Of a stretch of DNA of 64,000 nt, positions 21,468 to 33,075 are shown in pieces. Under the pieces are notes generated by a model. That model ran no database searches. It was not told the DNA's origin and was given only the letters and a program-made list of their open reading frames with translations. Numbering within the stretch: position 1 is the first letter of the stretch; the number at the start of each line of letters is the position of its first letter. This stretch comes from Notospermus geniculatus (Eukaryota; Nemertea; Pilidiophora; Heteronemertea; Lineidae): contig NMRB01000010.1 in assembly GCA_002633025.1 (NCBI GenBank), positions 881,503 to 945,502 of the forward strand. The letters are read 5' to 3'. The position numbers and the translations under genes were made by a program.

Positions 21468-22435
21468 CGTTTCGATTAGGGGGATTTAACATGGAATTCT
21501 GTCACTTCGTTTATTTTTCAAGCCGACGAATCCAGTGACCTTGACCTCGCTATGGCCTCTTTCATCTCCTACAACAATGACAATTTTTCTTAAATTCTCA
21601 TCATAGTTCAAATTTATCGTGGTGTATGGGCAGAATTCTATTTTTCCTTTGATACTCGTGATTTTTATCGCTTCATGTATTCTTCATTGTGGGTATATAG
21701 CTTAACTTTGTTTGCCACGAATGGATGTTTTTTAGGACATAAGGGGCCACAGAAGAAGGTGTAAATTTTGTGGTTTTTGACACATGACAGCTTGATATTC
21801 TTCAAATTTCCCTAAAAATACCCAGTGCTTGTGAGTAGGCCTAAAAGTCTCCTGACATATTGCGCAACTGTAAAACTGTCATTTCAAGTTGGTTTTTTTG
21901 CATTTCCTTAGTTAAAACTGTGAATAATCGATGCCATTTTAGCAGGCCGAAATATGAACATGATCTGAACAAAAGGCCTATTAACGTTACATGATGACAT
22001 GATGATGATGATGAAACATGGTCATGGAGGTGGAGACATGAATGAAATCCTCTGGCTCTGCACTCTGCTCTGACATGTCTGAGTCGTCTGTGTCTGACCT
22101 TGCCAATCATCATCACACACACACATGAGCATGCTGCAATGCCTTGGGAATGCTGCCACTCTTCAAATTCATTAGGCCTAGGCCTAATTCAATAATTGAC
22201 CAGTCTAGGCCTAGTCAGTGACTGCCAGTCTATGTCATGTCTATGACGTGTCAAGTGACAATCCCCTCTCCAATCCAGCTCTGAGCCAGCAGCATCTATT
22301 TTATTTGCAATCCTGCTTAATCTGCTGACATACATAGGTCGATAGGATTAAGCCGATGTCATGTATGTGACTTCTGCATCCACATGAGAAGGGCCTATTT
22401 TCTGATTTTTTTATAACAGAAAACTGAAGTGAGTG
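21468..22435. promoter_or_regulatory. Shared divergent promoter region of RMDN3 and GCHFR
   Basis: 968 bp lie between the two start codons, which point away from each other. The RMDN3-proximal part includes TGACCTTGACCT (21536-21547). The middle and GCHFR side contain GATGAT-rich sequence near 22000 and several TAGGCCTA words. No TATA box is obvious near either start. Transcription starts cannot be placed from sequence alone. Confidence 0.6.
21536..21547. promoter_or_regulatory. Nuclear-receptor-type site upstream of RMDN3
   Basis: TGACCTTGACCT is two AGGTCA half-sites with no gap and includes the extended half-site TCAAGGTCA bound by ERR and FTZ-F1-type receptors. It lies 69 bp upstream of the RMDN3 ATG. 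ERR control of mitochondrial genes makes it plausible; binding is inferred only. Confidence 0.35.
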
Positions 22436-23640
22436 ATGCCGCATGTGTTTGTCAGCACACAGAGAAGATTGGTAAGTTGTGACATTGTGCATGTTGTGTA
22501 CTACACCAACAAATTGACCTTGACTGAGTGTTACTGTTGTTTATCTCCAATTTTGATGTGCATTTGCCAGAAACATCAAATGGTGGTGTTAAATATTCTT
22601 CCATGTACCGGTACCGGGTAATGTTCCTCTGGAATCATTATATTTACAGTTTCAGAGGCCTCCAGACATCTTCTTTACCTATTGACATTGGTTTCTTCAG
22701 GAGAATGGTCCTACCACTGTTGGTGATGAATGGAGTGACCCAGATCTGATGGAAGCATTAGGTGCCATATTGGTAAATGAATTAGGGAATAATTTGTAAG
22801 TTATGAGGTATACATTAGTATTGCTCATGCTGGACATTGGTCATGCAGTTTTGGTGATAGTCTCTGGCAGTTTGGTAATGCAACTACATGTATGTACAAA
22901 TATTTGGCAGACCTGCCTCACTCACCTGCAAATTCTTCTTGGCCCCCTGCCTGTATCCCTTCCTTGGAAGTATGATGTGCTGTGCACAACCACTTTCCAT
23001 AGAAACTTCACAGTCCTTATTATTGTCATGACAATATCATCCAAGTTGAGAGACAGTTCTTATCAATGGTTTTCCATAATTTGGTATGATTTTATAAAGT
23101 TCACTGGCAGCCATTAGTGGGGGGTGGTCCATGCACTATATATGTGTCATGAACTCACTCACTCATGGAGGATTATCGCTACATAATCTATTTCCAACTC
23201 CTCAGTGACGCACAAAATGGATTATTAAGTTCCCTGTTGTGGAAGATTAGCACAAGCTGTCTGATTATGATATTCAAGAGAAAATGTCATTGTCATGGTG
23301 GATGGAAGTAGAGTTGATCCTTTGTGCGGGTGTTATTGAGTGAGAATCAGATGTGACTAGAATTAGATAGATATTTGCATTCAGAATTTTTCTGATTTTA
23401 CCCTTAAAATGTCTTTGGCCCTGACTTCCTTATTTCATCTATTTCAGCAATGAATACCGCACGCCAGATCCACCAAGGATAGTCCTTGACAAGCTTGAAG
23501 AACATGGCTACAGTGTTGTGGGAGTGACAGGTATTGGACAAACATGTGTCTGGACTCTTCACAAACCTTTAGAAAAGCATAAGATGGAGACCGGAAAATC
23601 TTGCCAAATTGCAAAAAATCTAGCACCAAATGACAAATGA
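22436..23640 (+). CDS. GCHFR: GTP cyclohydrolase 1 feedback regulatory protein (GFRP)
   Basis: GFRP binds GTP cyclohydrolase I as a pentamer and mediates tetrahydrobiopterin feedback inhibition and phenylalanine activation. Exons: 22436-22471, 22701-22795, 23448-23640; phases 0 and 2, all GT-AG; 107 residues. The tiny first exon encodes MPHVFVSTQRRL, and an in-frame TGA at 22430 fixes the start. Exon 2 gives VGDEWSDPDLMEALG and ends LGNN plus the split Phe codon. Exon 3 gives NEYRTPDPPRIVLDKLE, GVTGIGQTCVWTLHK and then a tail of about 23 residues (PLEKHKMETGKS onward) absent from the 84-residue human protein. An earlier GT inside exon 2 (22773) would lose the family LGNNF block, so 22796 is preferred. 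The gene runs divergently from RMDN3. The ORF is short but the match is nearly end to end. Confidence 0.92.
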
Positions 23641-23838
23641 CACATTTTGTAGGCCCGATATCTCTCTTGCCACTCAGGAATGATGGTATGTCAGAACTTG
23701 GGAAAATGTTCCCAAGTATGAAGGACTTAGAAGATTTGGTACTGAACTTCTCATTAAGGTTAAGGGTTTGGAGCGATAGGTACATCACTAGTCAGGCTCA
23801 ATGATCTCAAAATTGTTTAGGTAGTGTTCTTCTCTCGG

Positions 23839-23844
23839 AATAAA
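23839..23844 (+). terminator. Candidate polyadenylation signal of GCHFR
   Basis: First AATAAA after the stop, about 200 nt downstream. Others follow at 24230-24235 and 24292-24297, so longer 3' UTRs are possible. Confidence 0.45.
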
Positions 23845-26800
23845 GTAACCATCAAGGGCTCAATCATTCTGGTGTGTCAAATAGTGGGTGTCTTGCCATA
23901 GTTGACTGGTGAAAATGTCTTGGCTTTGAATCAATGAAACTAAGGTCAATGTAAATTGTTGAGAGCAGTGCTATGATTGGTTTTTGTTTCTGATGCAAAT
24001 TTCTATGCAGTGATCACACAGGGTTTAGTTTTTCAGCATCTTCAATGCAAGACATGAGGAGATGAAACTGCAACTTATTTCCCATGATTTTGATTGATTG
24101 TATTCATATTTGGTTTGTTCACAATACTAGGCATACTATTTATTTATAGGATGTAATTCTTCTGCAAATATAGCAAAATTCAGTATTTGTGATTCATTTC
24201 ACCAATAATTGTGATGATGGTATCCTTTTAATAAATGGGGATGACTGCTATTTTCGAACATAAAGATTTTGTAATGGTAAGGTGGTATTGGAATAAAAGT
24301 ATTTTATTTTATGAATGTTGCAGTTTGTTTGGTTCCTTTGTTTTGCTTTGGGTGATGAACATGCGATCTGTTGCAAGATTTAGCCAGATTTGCCTCACTT
24401 TAATACTTCATGGATTTGAAAGTTGCTGTGACTGTCATCTGAACTGGTCAACAACTGATCGAATATACACCTTCATCCTATCAGTGCCTCGCCCACGACT
24501 AATTATTGCAGGGGAGGAGCCTGTCGAACATCCCCGTGTTGCCTTTGGTGCAGAATCCATCATTAAACCTAACTACTGATGCAACTCTGCTGCTTGATCT
24601 TCTGCTGAGTAGTCAGTGGCCCAGTGACATCTTGTCTCCCACATTGCTCCCACCATGCAGATTATGACTAACAGAGCCAAGTGCGTGCATCACCTGATAA
24701 CCTTCATTTCCAAGTACCGTATGGATTATGCTATAAGTGGGACACCCTCCTGCCACTTGATCCTTTACTGCTGGGAAACCTGACTGATTTCGCAACTCTT
24801 GAAATACATTAGATGAAACTGGTAAAAATGAAGCCCGGAGTTATGTGGATTAGCATACCCGGTATTCAGAAAATTTCATCAAAAATTTGACACTGTGAAT
24901 CAAGACTTTGAGAAGTACAGAGGTAAGTTTGTGCTCTTACCCTTTCCCTTACCACCTTCACATTTTCTGTGCTTGTTAATCCAAAGATGAAGAGCCGCAG
25001 GTGTCCTTCTCATACAATTAATTATCCTGCTACCAAATCTCTCATCTGATGCATAGCTTTCTGACATGGATTTGCCATTCATTTTTTTTCGCCTACTGTT
25101 TTTCTTATCCATGGGGTTACAAGAGCAGATACCCCATCTTCGGCTAGTGAAATAGGTTGGGAAGCAATTAGATGATAGATGCATAGTTGAATGTATTCTC
25201 ATCTGAAGGACAGCAGTCCATCTGGAAAAGGGCAAGGTTTCTATTTTACGGGGGTGGTGCCTTGTGTTCATCTACTGGAACAGATTCAGAAGTGGCTGAT
25301 ATTTTGAGGTTGGTGTAAACCCAGGATTTTGGAAATCGTGGAGCAATGAGACAGACTCTTGAAACAGAGTGTAGAATCTTGTATGCGGGGTTGGTCAAAG
25401 GGAGTTCGGTGACTGAGACATGGTCACAACAGTCGCATGAATTCCTTCATCATGCCCTGAGAATCAAAAGACTGGAAATCGCAAGAACAGTTTCAAAATA
25501 GACCTTTTTATTAACATTCACTAGTATTTTCTGTATCACCTGAACCTCAGAATAGTTTCTTTGCCAGGAATGCAGAGACATCTATTGAACAGATGACACA
25601 ACATCATGAACATGCAGACAGCTTGGTCTTCTGATAGCTTGTGCTAGCATTGAGTTCCAGCAGAATGATTTGCATTCAAACCGTTTAATACAATCCCAAA
25701 TTTAATGCTTCCACCATTGCATTTCTGATAATGTAAACAATATCTTACAGCAGTCTAGCTTCCTTTCCAAAAGTAGATGAGTTTCTACTAGAGGTAGGCC
25801 TACTCGATGTGGTGTTTGACATTGGCACCAGCAGCTTATTACACAGACTCATTTCAAGTGGTAACACTGAACCCAAAGGTCACTTCTGCGGCATGTCTAC
25901 ACGTCTGCATAACATGCAATCAAGGAACAATGTAACTTGGCTTCTGATACCAAAGTTGTGAGTTAACAATTCATTCACACAGCAGACCCTCATCTCTGGA
26001 CACTGCACGTTTCATCCATGGGCAACTTTGAATGAATTGTGAGTTCTTCTGGTCCAAAAGGTGGAACGTGCAGTACTCATATAGTTTTTGACCAGTCCAT
26101 AAACCTTGGAAAGTCATTTCCTTGTGCCACTTTTATCCTCCACAGAATTCAGACAAAATTTTCCGTGGGATGTATCCATTATTTATCCTGCCAAACTCGG
26201 CACCATCCCTTATTCACATTCCTGTCGGGCTCTGGGTGTATCTGAAGTGTGAAGAAATACAATTTTACAGGAGAAACTGCACACCAAATGCACAAGAGTT
26301 TGTTTCTCACCAGGTCCCAGAAATCTCTTGGTACTTTTCTGGCAAGAAGGTACCAGTGTGGGGTTTGTTCTGTCAAGTGTGCAAGCCAATGCAAGGAGAA
26401 ACAATTCTGTACAAAGTTTTGTTGGAAACCTTTATCTGTTTTGTCTGATTGTAGAAATGATAAAGGTGGCCAATCTTACAAGAACGAACCTGGGGAAACC
26501 ATTTTGCTGCTCATTGGACAAACTTCAACCATACCCATTTCCTTTTCCACTGGTGAAAGGAGAATCTAGCAACAGGTCGCTGTTGACAGTCATAGTCACA
26601 TCATCATCTTCCCAACGCAACAGACAGGCATCTCTTCATTGGGAAAGATCTTCCTTAGTTACCATGGTAACTAGAAGGAATGCTGCTGAAATGCATGAAT
26701 CATTGATGAATCACCTATAATTGGATGAACAATTGGATAAGGAGTAGCTGGTGGACATTTCTATTTCTGAAGGCCATGACCTTAGAGAATGTTATCACTA

Positions 26801-26885
26801 CTGATTGCTTCTGTAGGCCTATGCTTTTGCCCTTGAGCACTGGTCATCTGCCCCTTCTAACACCAGGTGTCCCTTTTGCTCTCTA

Positions 26886-27057
26886 CAGTGGAACCTCCCT
26901 TAATGGACGCCAGGATGACACCTCCCTATTCAAGGACTCCAAATTTCAGTCCCAAACTAATAATTTCTATTCATTTCAATCTTTGTAAGGAGGTCACCTA
27001 TCAATAAGGACAGCATTCATCTCTCCCAAAGGTGTCCCAGATGGGGAGGTTCCATCG
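26886..27057. mobile_element. GAACCTCCCT-family MITE, most intact copy
   Basis: CAGTGGAACCTCCCTTAATG at the left and GGGAGGTTCCATCG at the right form terminal inverted repeats. TA flanks both ends (26884-26885 and 27058-27059). Length 172 bp, non-coding. The TA target and CAGTGGAACCTC-like ends fit a pogo/Tc1-derived non-autonomous element. Confidence 0.7.
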
Positions 27058-28639
27058 TATGAATTTCTCTAGTCTAGGGGGTTTAAATGGACAATCACTT
27101 TGGGTGGAGTACTTGGAAGTAGCCTAATTGAAATTCATTGATAAAGGAATTATCGAAGCAGTAATGAATTAAATCCAGTCATCTGACCATTGCTTACTGA
27201 GTACACTGGTGCCACAACACGTTTCTAATAATGTGAGGGTTTATACATTACAGTTTAAACATTACAAGTGTCCTGGGATATTTAATTACCTTCATCTTTC
27301 CATTGCTTTCATGATGGTTCTTCCAAAAATGCTGCAAAAGAAAGGATTTGTATTTGAAACAGAAATAGAGGTAGATGTACCATATGAACTGATGAACTAG
27401 ACAACGAGACTGAACCACACCCATAGTGATAGATCAGCTTTAGTGGTTGAAAGTTGGAATATTATGAAACGTCTCTTGACAGCTTCATCAAAATTGAAGT
27501 GTGAATTTCAATGAAGTGACCGCATTATCAAATGTGTTCATCTCATTGATGGATGTGATAGGTCGACCAGCAGTTGACCCCTCCAATGATGTGACATTTT
27601 GAGTGCAATGATGATATAATCACATGAAGAAATATGCGACCACCACTTGGCCAGACAGACTCACAGTCAAGATAGGTTGTAAGTTGTGAATTCCTGTATG
27701 ATTGTTTTATGAAAAATTTGTTCAAACGTGAGCTACCATTCTGCAGGAAAGTTAAACCTTTTACTATTTTAATGAAGAAGACCCATGAATGAACATACTA
27801 GCCCGAGGAACTAAATGTGCATGGAAAAGCGACCTTCCAAGTATTAAACAGACAAGCAGACTGGTGTGAGGTTGAATCGGTTGTAGATACTAGTACATGT
27901 ATGTCTGTGTGTGACAAGGAGACCCTGTGTGATGTTCCCCATTTTGATAATGACTTAGATCACAAGCACCACAGTGACTAGGATATTTTGAAGTCATGAT
28001 TATAGTTACTGAACTGTATGATAAATGACATTGTCAATGAAAAATGCTAACATGAGATGACGTTAAACAGCACATGCACATGTTGGGATGTTTGTATTGG
28101 TGAACAATCCTTTTAAAATTTCACTTTTTGCCAATCAATTTGTGGTTAGAGCAGCTAAACATGGATACTATACATGTAGACCCACTGGTATTCATTAATG
28201 TTACATGACAAGCTTTAAGGGATCAAAAAGTAGAACTCTCAATAAACCAAAACTTTCACATAAGGGAATATCCAGACTCATTGCTGACAGAATATAGGCT
28301 GGGAACCCCCTTGCAATAGTCCTGTGTCTCGTGGTGTAAAGACCAACTCAGAAGCAACACAAAAGGAACCAAAAAAATGTCTTATTTTATGGTTACTTTA
28401 CCTTAGGCGAAGATTCCGAAAAAACAAAGCTAAAGGTTACACAAGGTTGATCATCTCCCAGTATTTTTGTGAAAAAGAGCTGTTGTTCTTGGTAAAGCAA
28501 CCTGTGCCAACACAGGTATGCATAGGATGGTTGAGTTTTGATGAGCGAGCTGATAATTCACCAAGACTTGCAAAAAACTTAGTTAATATATCTTCTACTG
28601 TTAGGTATGGAGGATCTTAGCAAAATGTTTGCGACGTAG

Positions 28640-28800
28640 TAAGGGGAATTTTCGTCTTGCCTCAAAGCAGTGATGGGCCTAGGATCTTTTACATTTGGGT
28701 GATGTTACAGACTAGAAGGGGATTTGAACCTGCTCCATCTGAAGGGAACTTCCCAAACCATACACTCGTCCCCAGTGTTTAGTTGGCCATCTAGGTATAG
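28640..28800 (-). mobile_element. Decayed tRNA-type SINE
   Basis: On the minus strand a head-like segment with GGTTCAAATCC (B box, 28720-28730) is followed by GTAAAAGATCC. The same order of B box and tail word occurs in the SINE at 12845-13022, so the two probably belong to one family. Confidence 0.5.
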
Positions 28801-29039
28801 ACCCACAGCATGGGTAACGTAGGGGATAGCGGTTTGAAACTGCGGAGGCAGTTTACCCAAATCACGGCATGGTCTAATAAAACCACTGCAGCAATGCAAG
28901 CGCCAACCCAGGGCATTATAGCCACTCATCAAACAATATTAGACACTTCATTTACATATGCAGGAGGAAACCAGAGCCCCCAGACAAAACCTACGATGTT
29001 GAGGAGACCTCGCCCTCCACACCACATAAAGCCACCGCC

Positions 29040-29108
29040 CCTCCACCCGGGATTGAACCTGTGACCCCATTGGTGGCAGGCGTGGATGTTCCCACTGCAC
29101 CACCCCGC
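29040..29108 (-). mobile_element. tRNA-type SINE head
   Basis: The minus strand reads GGTGGTGCAGTGGGAACA (A-box region) and then GGTTCAATCCC (B box, 29049-29059). It adjoins the palindromic element at 29113 and is not a complete tRNA. Confidence 0.5.
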
Positions 29109-29112
29109 CACC

Positions 29113-29342
29113 TATAGAGCTCGAGCCGATGACGTCATCACCAAAAAATCCGCCATCTTGCCGGTCAAACTGACGTCAAATGACGTCGGCGACCCACGTG
29201 GTGCAGTTTGTCGTCAGCGCAAGTGGAGTGTTGCGTCTTCAACCAAGACGCGATTTGCACGTGGCGCACTTTGTCGTTGACCGGCAGTATGGCGGACTGC
29301 AGGTCAAACGTGACGTCATAATGAGCCGCGGCTCAAGCTCTA
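29113..29342. mobile_element. Palindromic element rich in TGACGTCA sites
   Basis: Ends AGAGCTCGAGCCG and CGGCTCAAGCTCT are inverted repeats. Further in, TCCGCCATCTTGCCGGTCAA on the left pairs with the right arm with one mismatch, so nearly the whole 230 bp folds back. It contains several GACGTCA motifs (CREB/ATF-type) and is CpG-rich compared with its surroundings. Non-coding; probably a MITE. Confidence 0.6.
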
Positions 29343-31602
29343 TTGTCTCTTATGCTAATCAAATCCCATTTTCAGCTGACAAACAGGCTTCAGTATCGAC
29401 ATCTGGTTGTGGCATAAGCTGCACCTGACATCTCATATGGACAATGTTGTATTCATAACCAGGATATGTCTACATCATCGCAATATGGAGATATGATGTA
29501 TGAAATCGATCTCTTGGTGATGAAATAAATGTACCTAGATATCCCTGGAACAAATTACTGTTCAAGGCCTATACACATTATAACGTGCAAATTTAGCTGA
29601 TATCTGGATGTCAATCTATATAGTCAGACAGTTACCAATTTTTGCAATAATAGCACGTGCAGTTGAAGCACTTATGTGATCATGAGCATAGTTTGGCACA
29701 GCTCAAGCGTTTTTTTGTTTAATTAACAAACTGGTATAGGACATCGAGAGAAAAACTGCTCACAAAAAGTAATGTAATTGTAAACCATGGTATGTAGGGG
29801 AAGGGTACAATATAACGNTGAAGTAGAGATATGATATGAGCAATGGAAGATGTTCCCACCCATGACCATGTCCAGACAACGACAATTCAATGAACAATGG
29901 ACAAGACAGCTGTTGGACTGCTGGAACAAGAGGAAAAGATAAGCAGAGGACTGAGGATCCCACAGTATCATTCTAGCCATCCGTTTTGTTAGCTGCAGTA
30001 TAATCTTGTGCTTCTTCATCATCATCATCATCACCTACATCAAGGCCCATTTAGGGCCTTTTCCTGTTTCAGGGAATCCTGAAGGTATTAAACCCTGTGC
30101 ATATATCATTTTCATCATCAGCTTCAGGGCCCATGTTTAATCTAGTAGGCCCTACTTATCATCATCATACATCATGGCCAATTTAGTTTTTTCTGTTTAC
30201 ATCGTCATGAACAATCTTCCAATGAAAATGACACCATTCGTACACTTGAACCCATGAAACTCCTTTTCAATGCCGACATTGCAAAACCGTCCACAACCGT
30301 GAGACAGTTATAACTGGGAGACCTTTGGTGATTACGGTACGGTACATATGCTTGGGGAGCCTAGATCTACAGCAGCAAAACAGAGACTAGTGAATGTATG
30401 GGGTCCTCAGTAGAAGTTACATTTACTTCCAAGTAGAGCTACAGATATCGCCAAGGCCACTGCAGTCGATATTTTTTCTTTTGAAAAAAGATATCAAATT
30501 TGGCATAGAAAATTGAATGACATTATCTGTATCCTCTTAGAATCCTCCATGAAGGTGGAGTGCATGTATAGCAAGTTTTTTTTATTTCTGTGGTACAGCT
30601 GTTTTAGGCTATTACCAAGAATGATATGTCGGAAGTTCAAGTCAGGTTTGCCACATGAGACCCTTTTAGCAGTTGATGAATGAATCCTTTGGCATTATTC
30701 ATTGGCATAGGCAGGAATCACGATTCTTTGATATTTGAAATCGTTGTGGCATATGAGATGTTCAGATGCTTGATTTGAGATCATAGCAGGTTTCTCCACA
30801 AATGGGCTCCAAAAGAACTTGTGAGTTATGGTCCATCAGTGGTGTCAGATTGTCTGGTTCTAAAATTCCTTGACTTGACATGGGCATCGCTGAGCACATG
30901 AAGGGCCGTGGATACAGTATGACATATATCTAGGGGTCAGGGCATCTCTCATCTAAAGACCACATCAGCTGGTGGAACTTGAGGCATGTGGACCAGCCAT
31001 CCATGTGGCCTACACAGGGGCAGAGTCCGTCCACAATTACATGTACAAGTAGTACTGACGAAAAGACTACTTTGTAAGTGCGGGCAATCAATAATAGCAC
31101 TTGGACCTTCAAAGGAGCACATTTCCGAAATGCCAACTTTCGGGCTTGGCATATGGAGGTCATGTGTCTTGATGATGACGTCAGGTTATATATTTTACAA
31201 CAACCCCAACAATCAACTACTGGTATTTGGTCGATGTCAATCACATGCTTGCTTATTCAATCAATGAGGTTCAATAGCCCAGTGGGTCAGTGGCCCAGAC
31301 CTGCTTTCACAACTTGTTCCCAGCTACTTCTCATGTTCAGCGCTGCCCATTCTGAATTATTCCACTCAATAGGAATGAGATGTGTCCATATATAGGCCTA
31401 CATGTATGTAAATTGGCAATCCATATGCCAAGCTGGAGACATAGTCATAAGTATGTACATGTAGAGGACTTCGTTCTCCAGACAGATTTAAAGGTGCATT
31501 GGTTGGCAATTTTGGTTACTCAATCATTGGTCATGTAGAACAATGTTTTAGTCAAGGAAGCATAGTTTTTTAGGGGTGGTTCATGGCATGATTTAGAGTT
31601 CA

Positions 31603-31742
31603 GGGGTCATATTCATGAAGCGTTCGCAACTTTGCGTGCACGCAAATCTATTGCGAGGCAGTCAGTGAACAATAGGACATGTGCAGCCAAACAATAGACT
31701 TGCGTGCACGCAAAGTTGTGAAGGCTTCGTGAATATGGCCCC
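31603..31742. mobile_element. Palindromic MITE (GGGGCCATATTCACGAAG ends)
   Basis: The left end GGGGTCATATTCATGAAGCG and the right end CTTCGTGAATATGGCCCC are inverted repeats, and TTTGCGTGCACGCAAA-type sequence continues the arms. Length 140 bp. The terminal consensus resembles those at 5751 and 57306. Confidence 0.7.
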
Positions 31743-31799
31743 ACCCAGAGCTCTATTGATTCAAGCTTGATTTTCATCTTGGGAAAACCTTCGCAGTCA

Positions 31800-31890
31800 A
31801 GGCAACCTCAAGTTATCAGATGAGGAATGGGTCTGACCCGGCATTGAACCCCCAACCTCGGGATGAAAGGTGCCAATGTTTGGTAGGAAT
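31800..31890 (-). mobile_element. SINE head remnant
   Basis: The minus strand carries a B-box-like GGGGGTTCAATGCCGGGTC preceded by TTGGCACCTTTCATCCCGAG. The A box is weak, and assignment rests mainly on similarity to the other B-box-containing repeats in this window. Confidence 0.35.
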
Positions 31891-33009
31891 CATGTCCAGT
31901 AAATGCTTTTACTACAGTCTTGTACAGGGCTCCTCCAATTTACCTGTACAGCCAATAGTAAAAGCATTTTCTAGTTATATTCATATTGCCCAATGTATCC
32001 ACCATGCCACACGTAAAACTACAATAATGAACCAATGGACCCATGGGGGCAGGTGAGGACAGACAGGGAGGAAGGGGATATGGGATGATTTGGTTCACCT
32101 GGTGTCGAATATCTGAATTATTGTTTTTCGTCTCAAAGTGCCCCATTTTTTTGCCTCTCGCTCAGCAAGTTTTTAAGGAATTTCATGACTCTCTTCACCA
32201 ATTACTTGCCATATGTGACCCACGAATTCCAAAGAGAATTGGAAATGGTGAATTACCATGCGAATGGCAGGTAAAAGCAAAAAGTTTCAGTCAATCCCAC
32301 GACTCAGAAAGTTGCTGAGCTGGGGGTAAAAAACTGATCCACTGTCATTGACATTTCAATTGTACATGTATGTACCACCATAATGCTACATTCCAATTTC
32401 CACGGACAAGGGCAACCCAACTATTTGTTTTTGACCTCCAAGGGATGCAAAGCAAAACAACACGAAAATTGTTCATCAAATCTTTAATTTACAAGTCTTC
32501 CTTTCTTTTAAAAGTGTTTCAAACTTTGTACTCTCATAAACTGTCTACCAAGGACAACCATGCAATTGCTTGTCTAGATTTCTTCTTTTTCTTATATTAT
32601 AAAATCGTGCAAACCATAACACCATTGTGTTCAACAATATATCTATAAACATTTCAAACATAACTTGCTTTCACCATAAAACTGGTAATTTCTACCAAAG
32701 TTCACCTTATGCTATATGTGCATGGCCACTACAACTACGACTTGCGCAAGTGGACAAATATTTGCAGCTCAATTTCAAAGCAGGTATATTTTCAAATGAA
32801 ACGTACACAGCCAATTTTTGAGCCGAGATTGTTTCATAATCTATGGAATACTGATAACCTTAATACAGATCACAAAGCTCATTGTCCATGCAAGACCCAT
32901 CTCCAACACCCAACTGAGGTATATGATAAGATGTTTCCCAGGGCCAGGATCAAAGATGAGGAGAGGTGCATATCAATGAATTGCAAATGACCTCAACATT
33001 GAATAGGCC

Positions 33010-33075
33010 TACATGGTAACACACAGCGGATTCAACCTCCTTGGAAAACAATCCTGACCACCACACCAGAGCAGA
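33010..33075 (-). mobile_element. Possible SINE head remnant
   Basis: The minus strand has TGGTGTGGTGGTCAGG and then GGTTGAATCC, a spacing like the A and B boxes of the other SINE remnants. Heavily decayed. Confidence 0.3.

Noticed and set aside
22773-22795. Earlier GCHFR exon 2 donor (GTAAAT at 22773)
   Set aside because: It would drop the family LGNNF block and break the phase with exon 3; the donor GTAAGT at 22796 restores both.
24235-24579. 114-codon open frame on the plus strand downstream of GCHFR
   Set aside because: No recognisable motif and no exon-like boundaries; may lie in an extended GCHFR 3' UTR.
26328-26720. 130-codon open frame on the plus strand
   Set aside because: Several overlapping frames are open here on both strands, none with domain features or splice signals.
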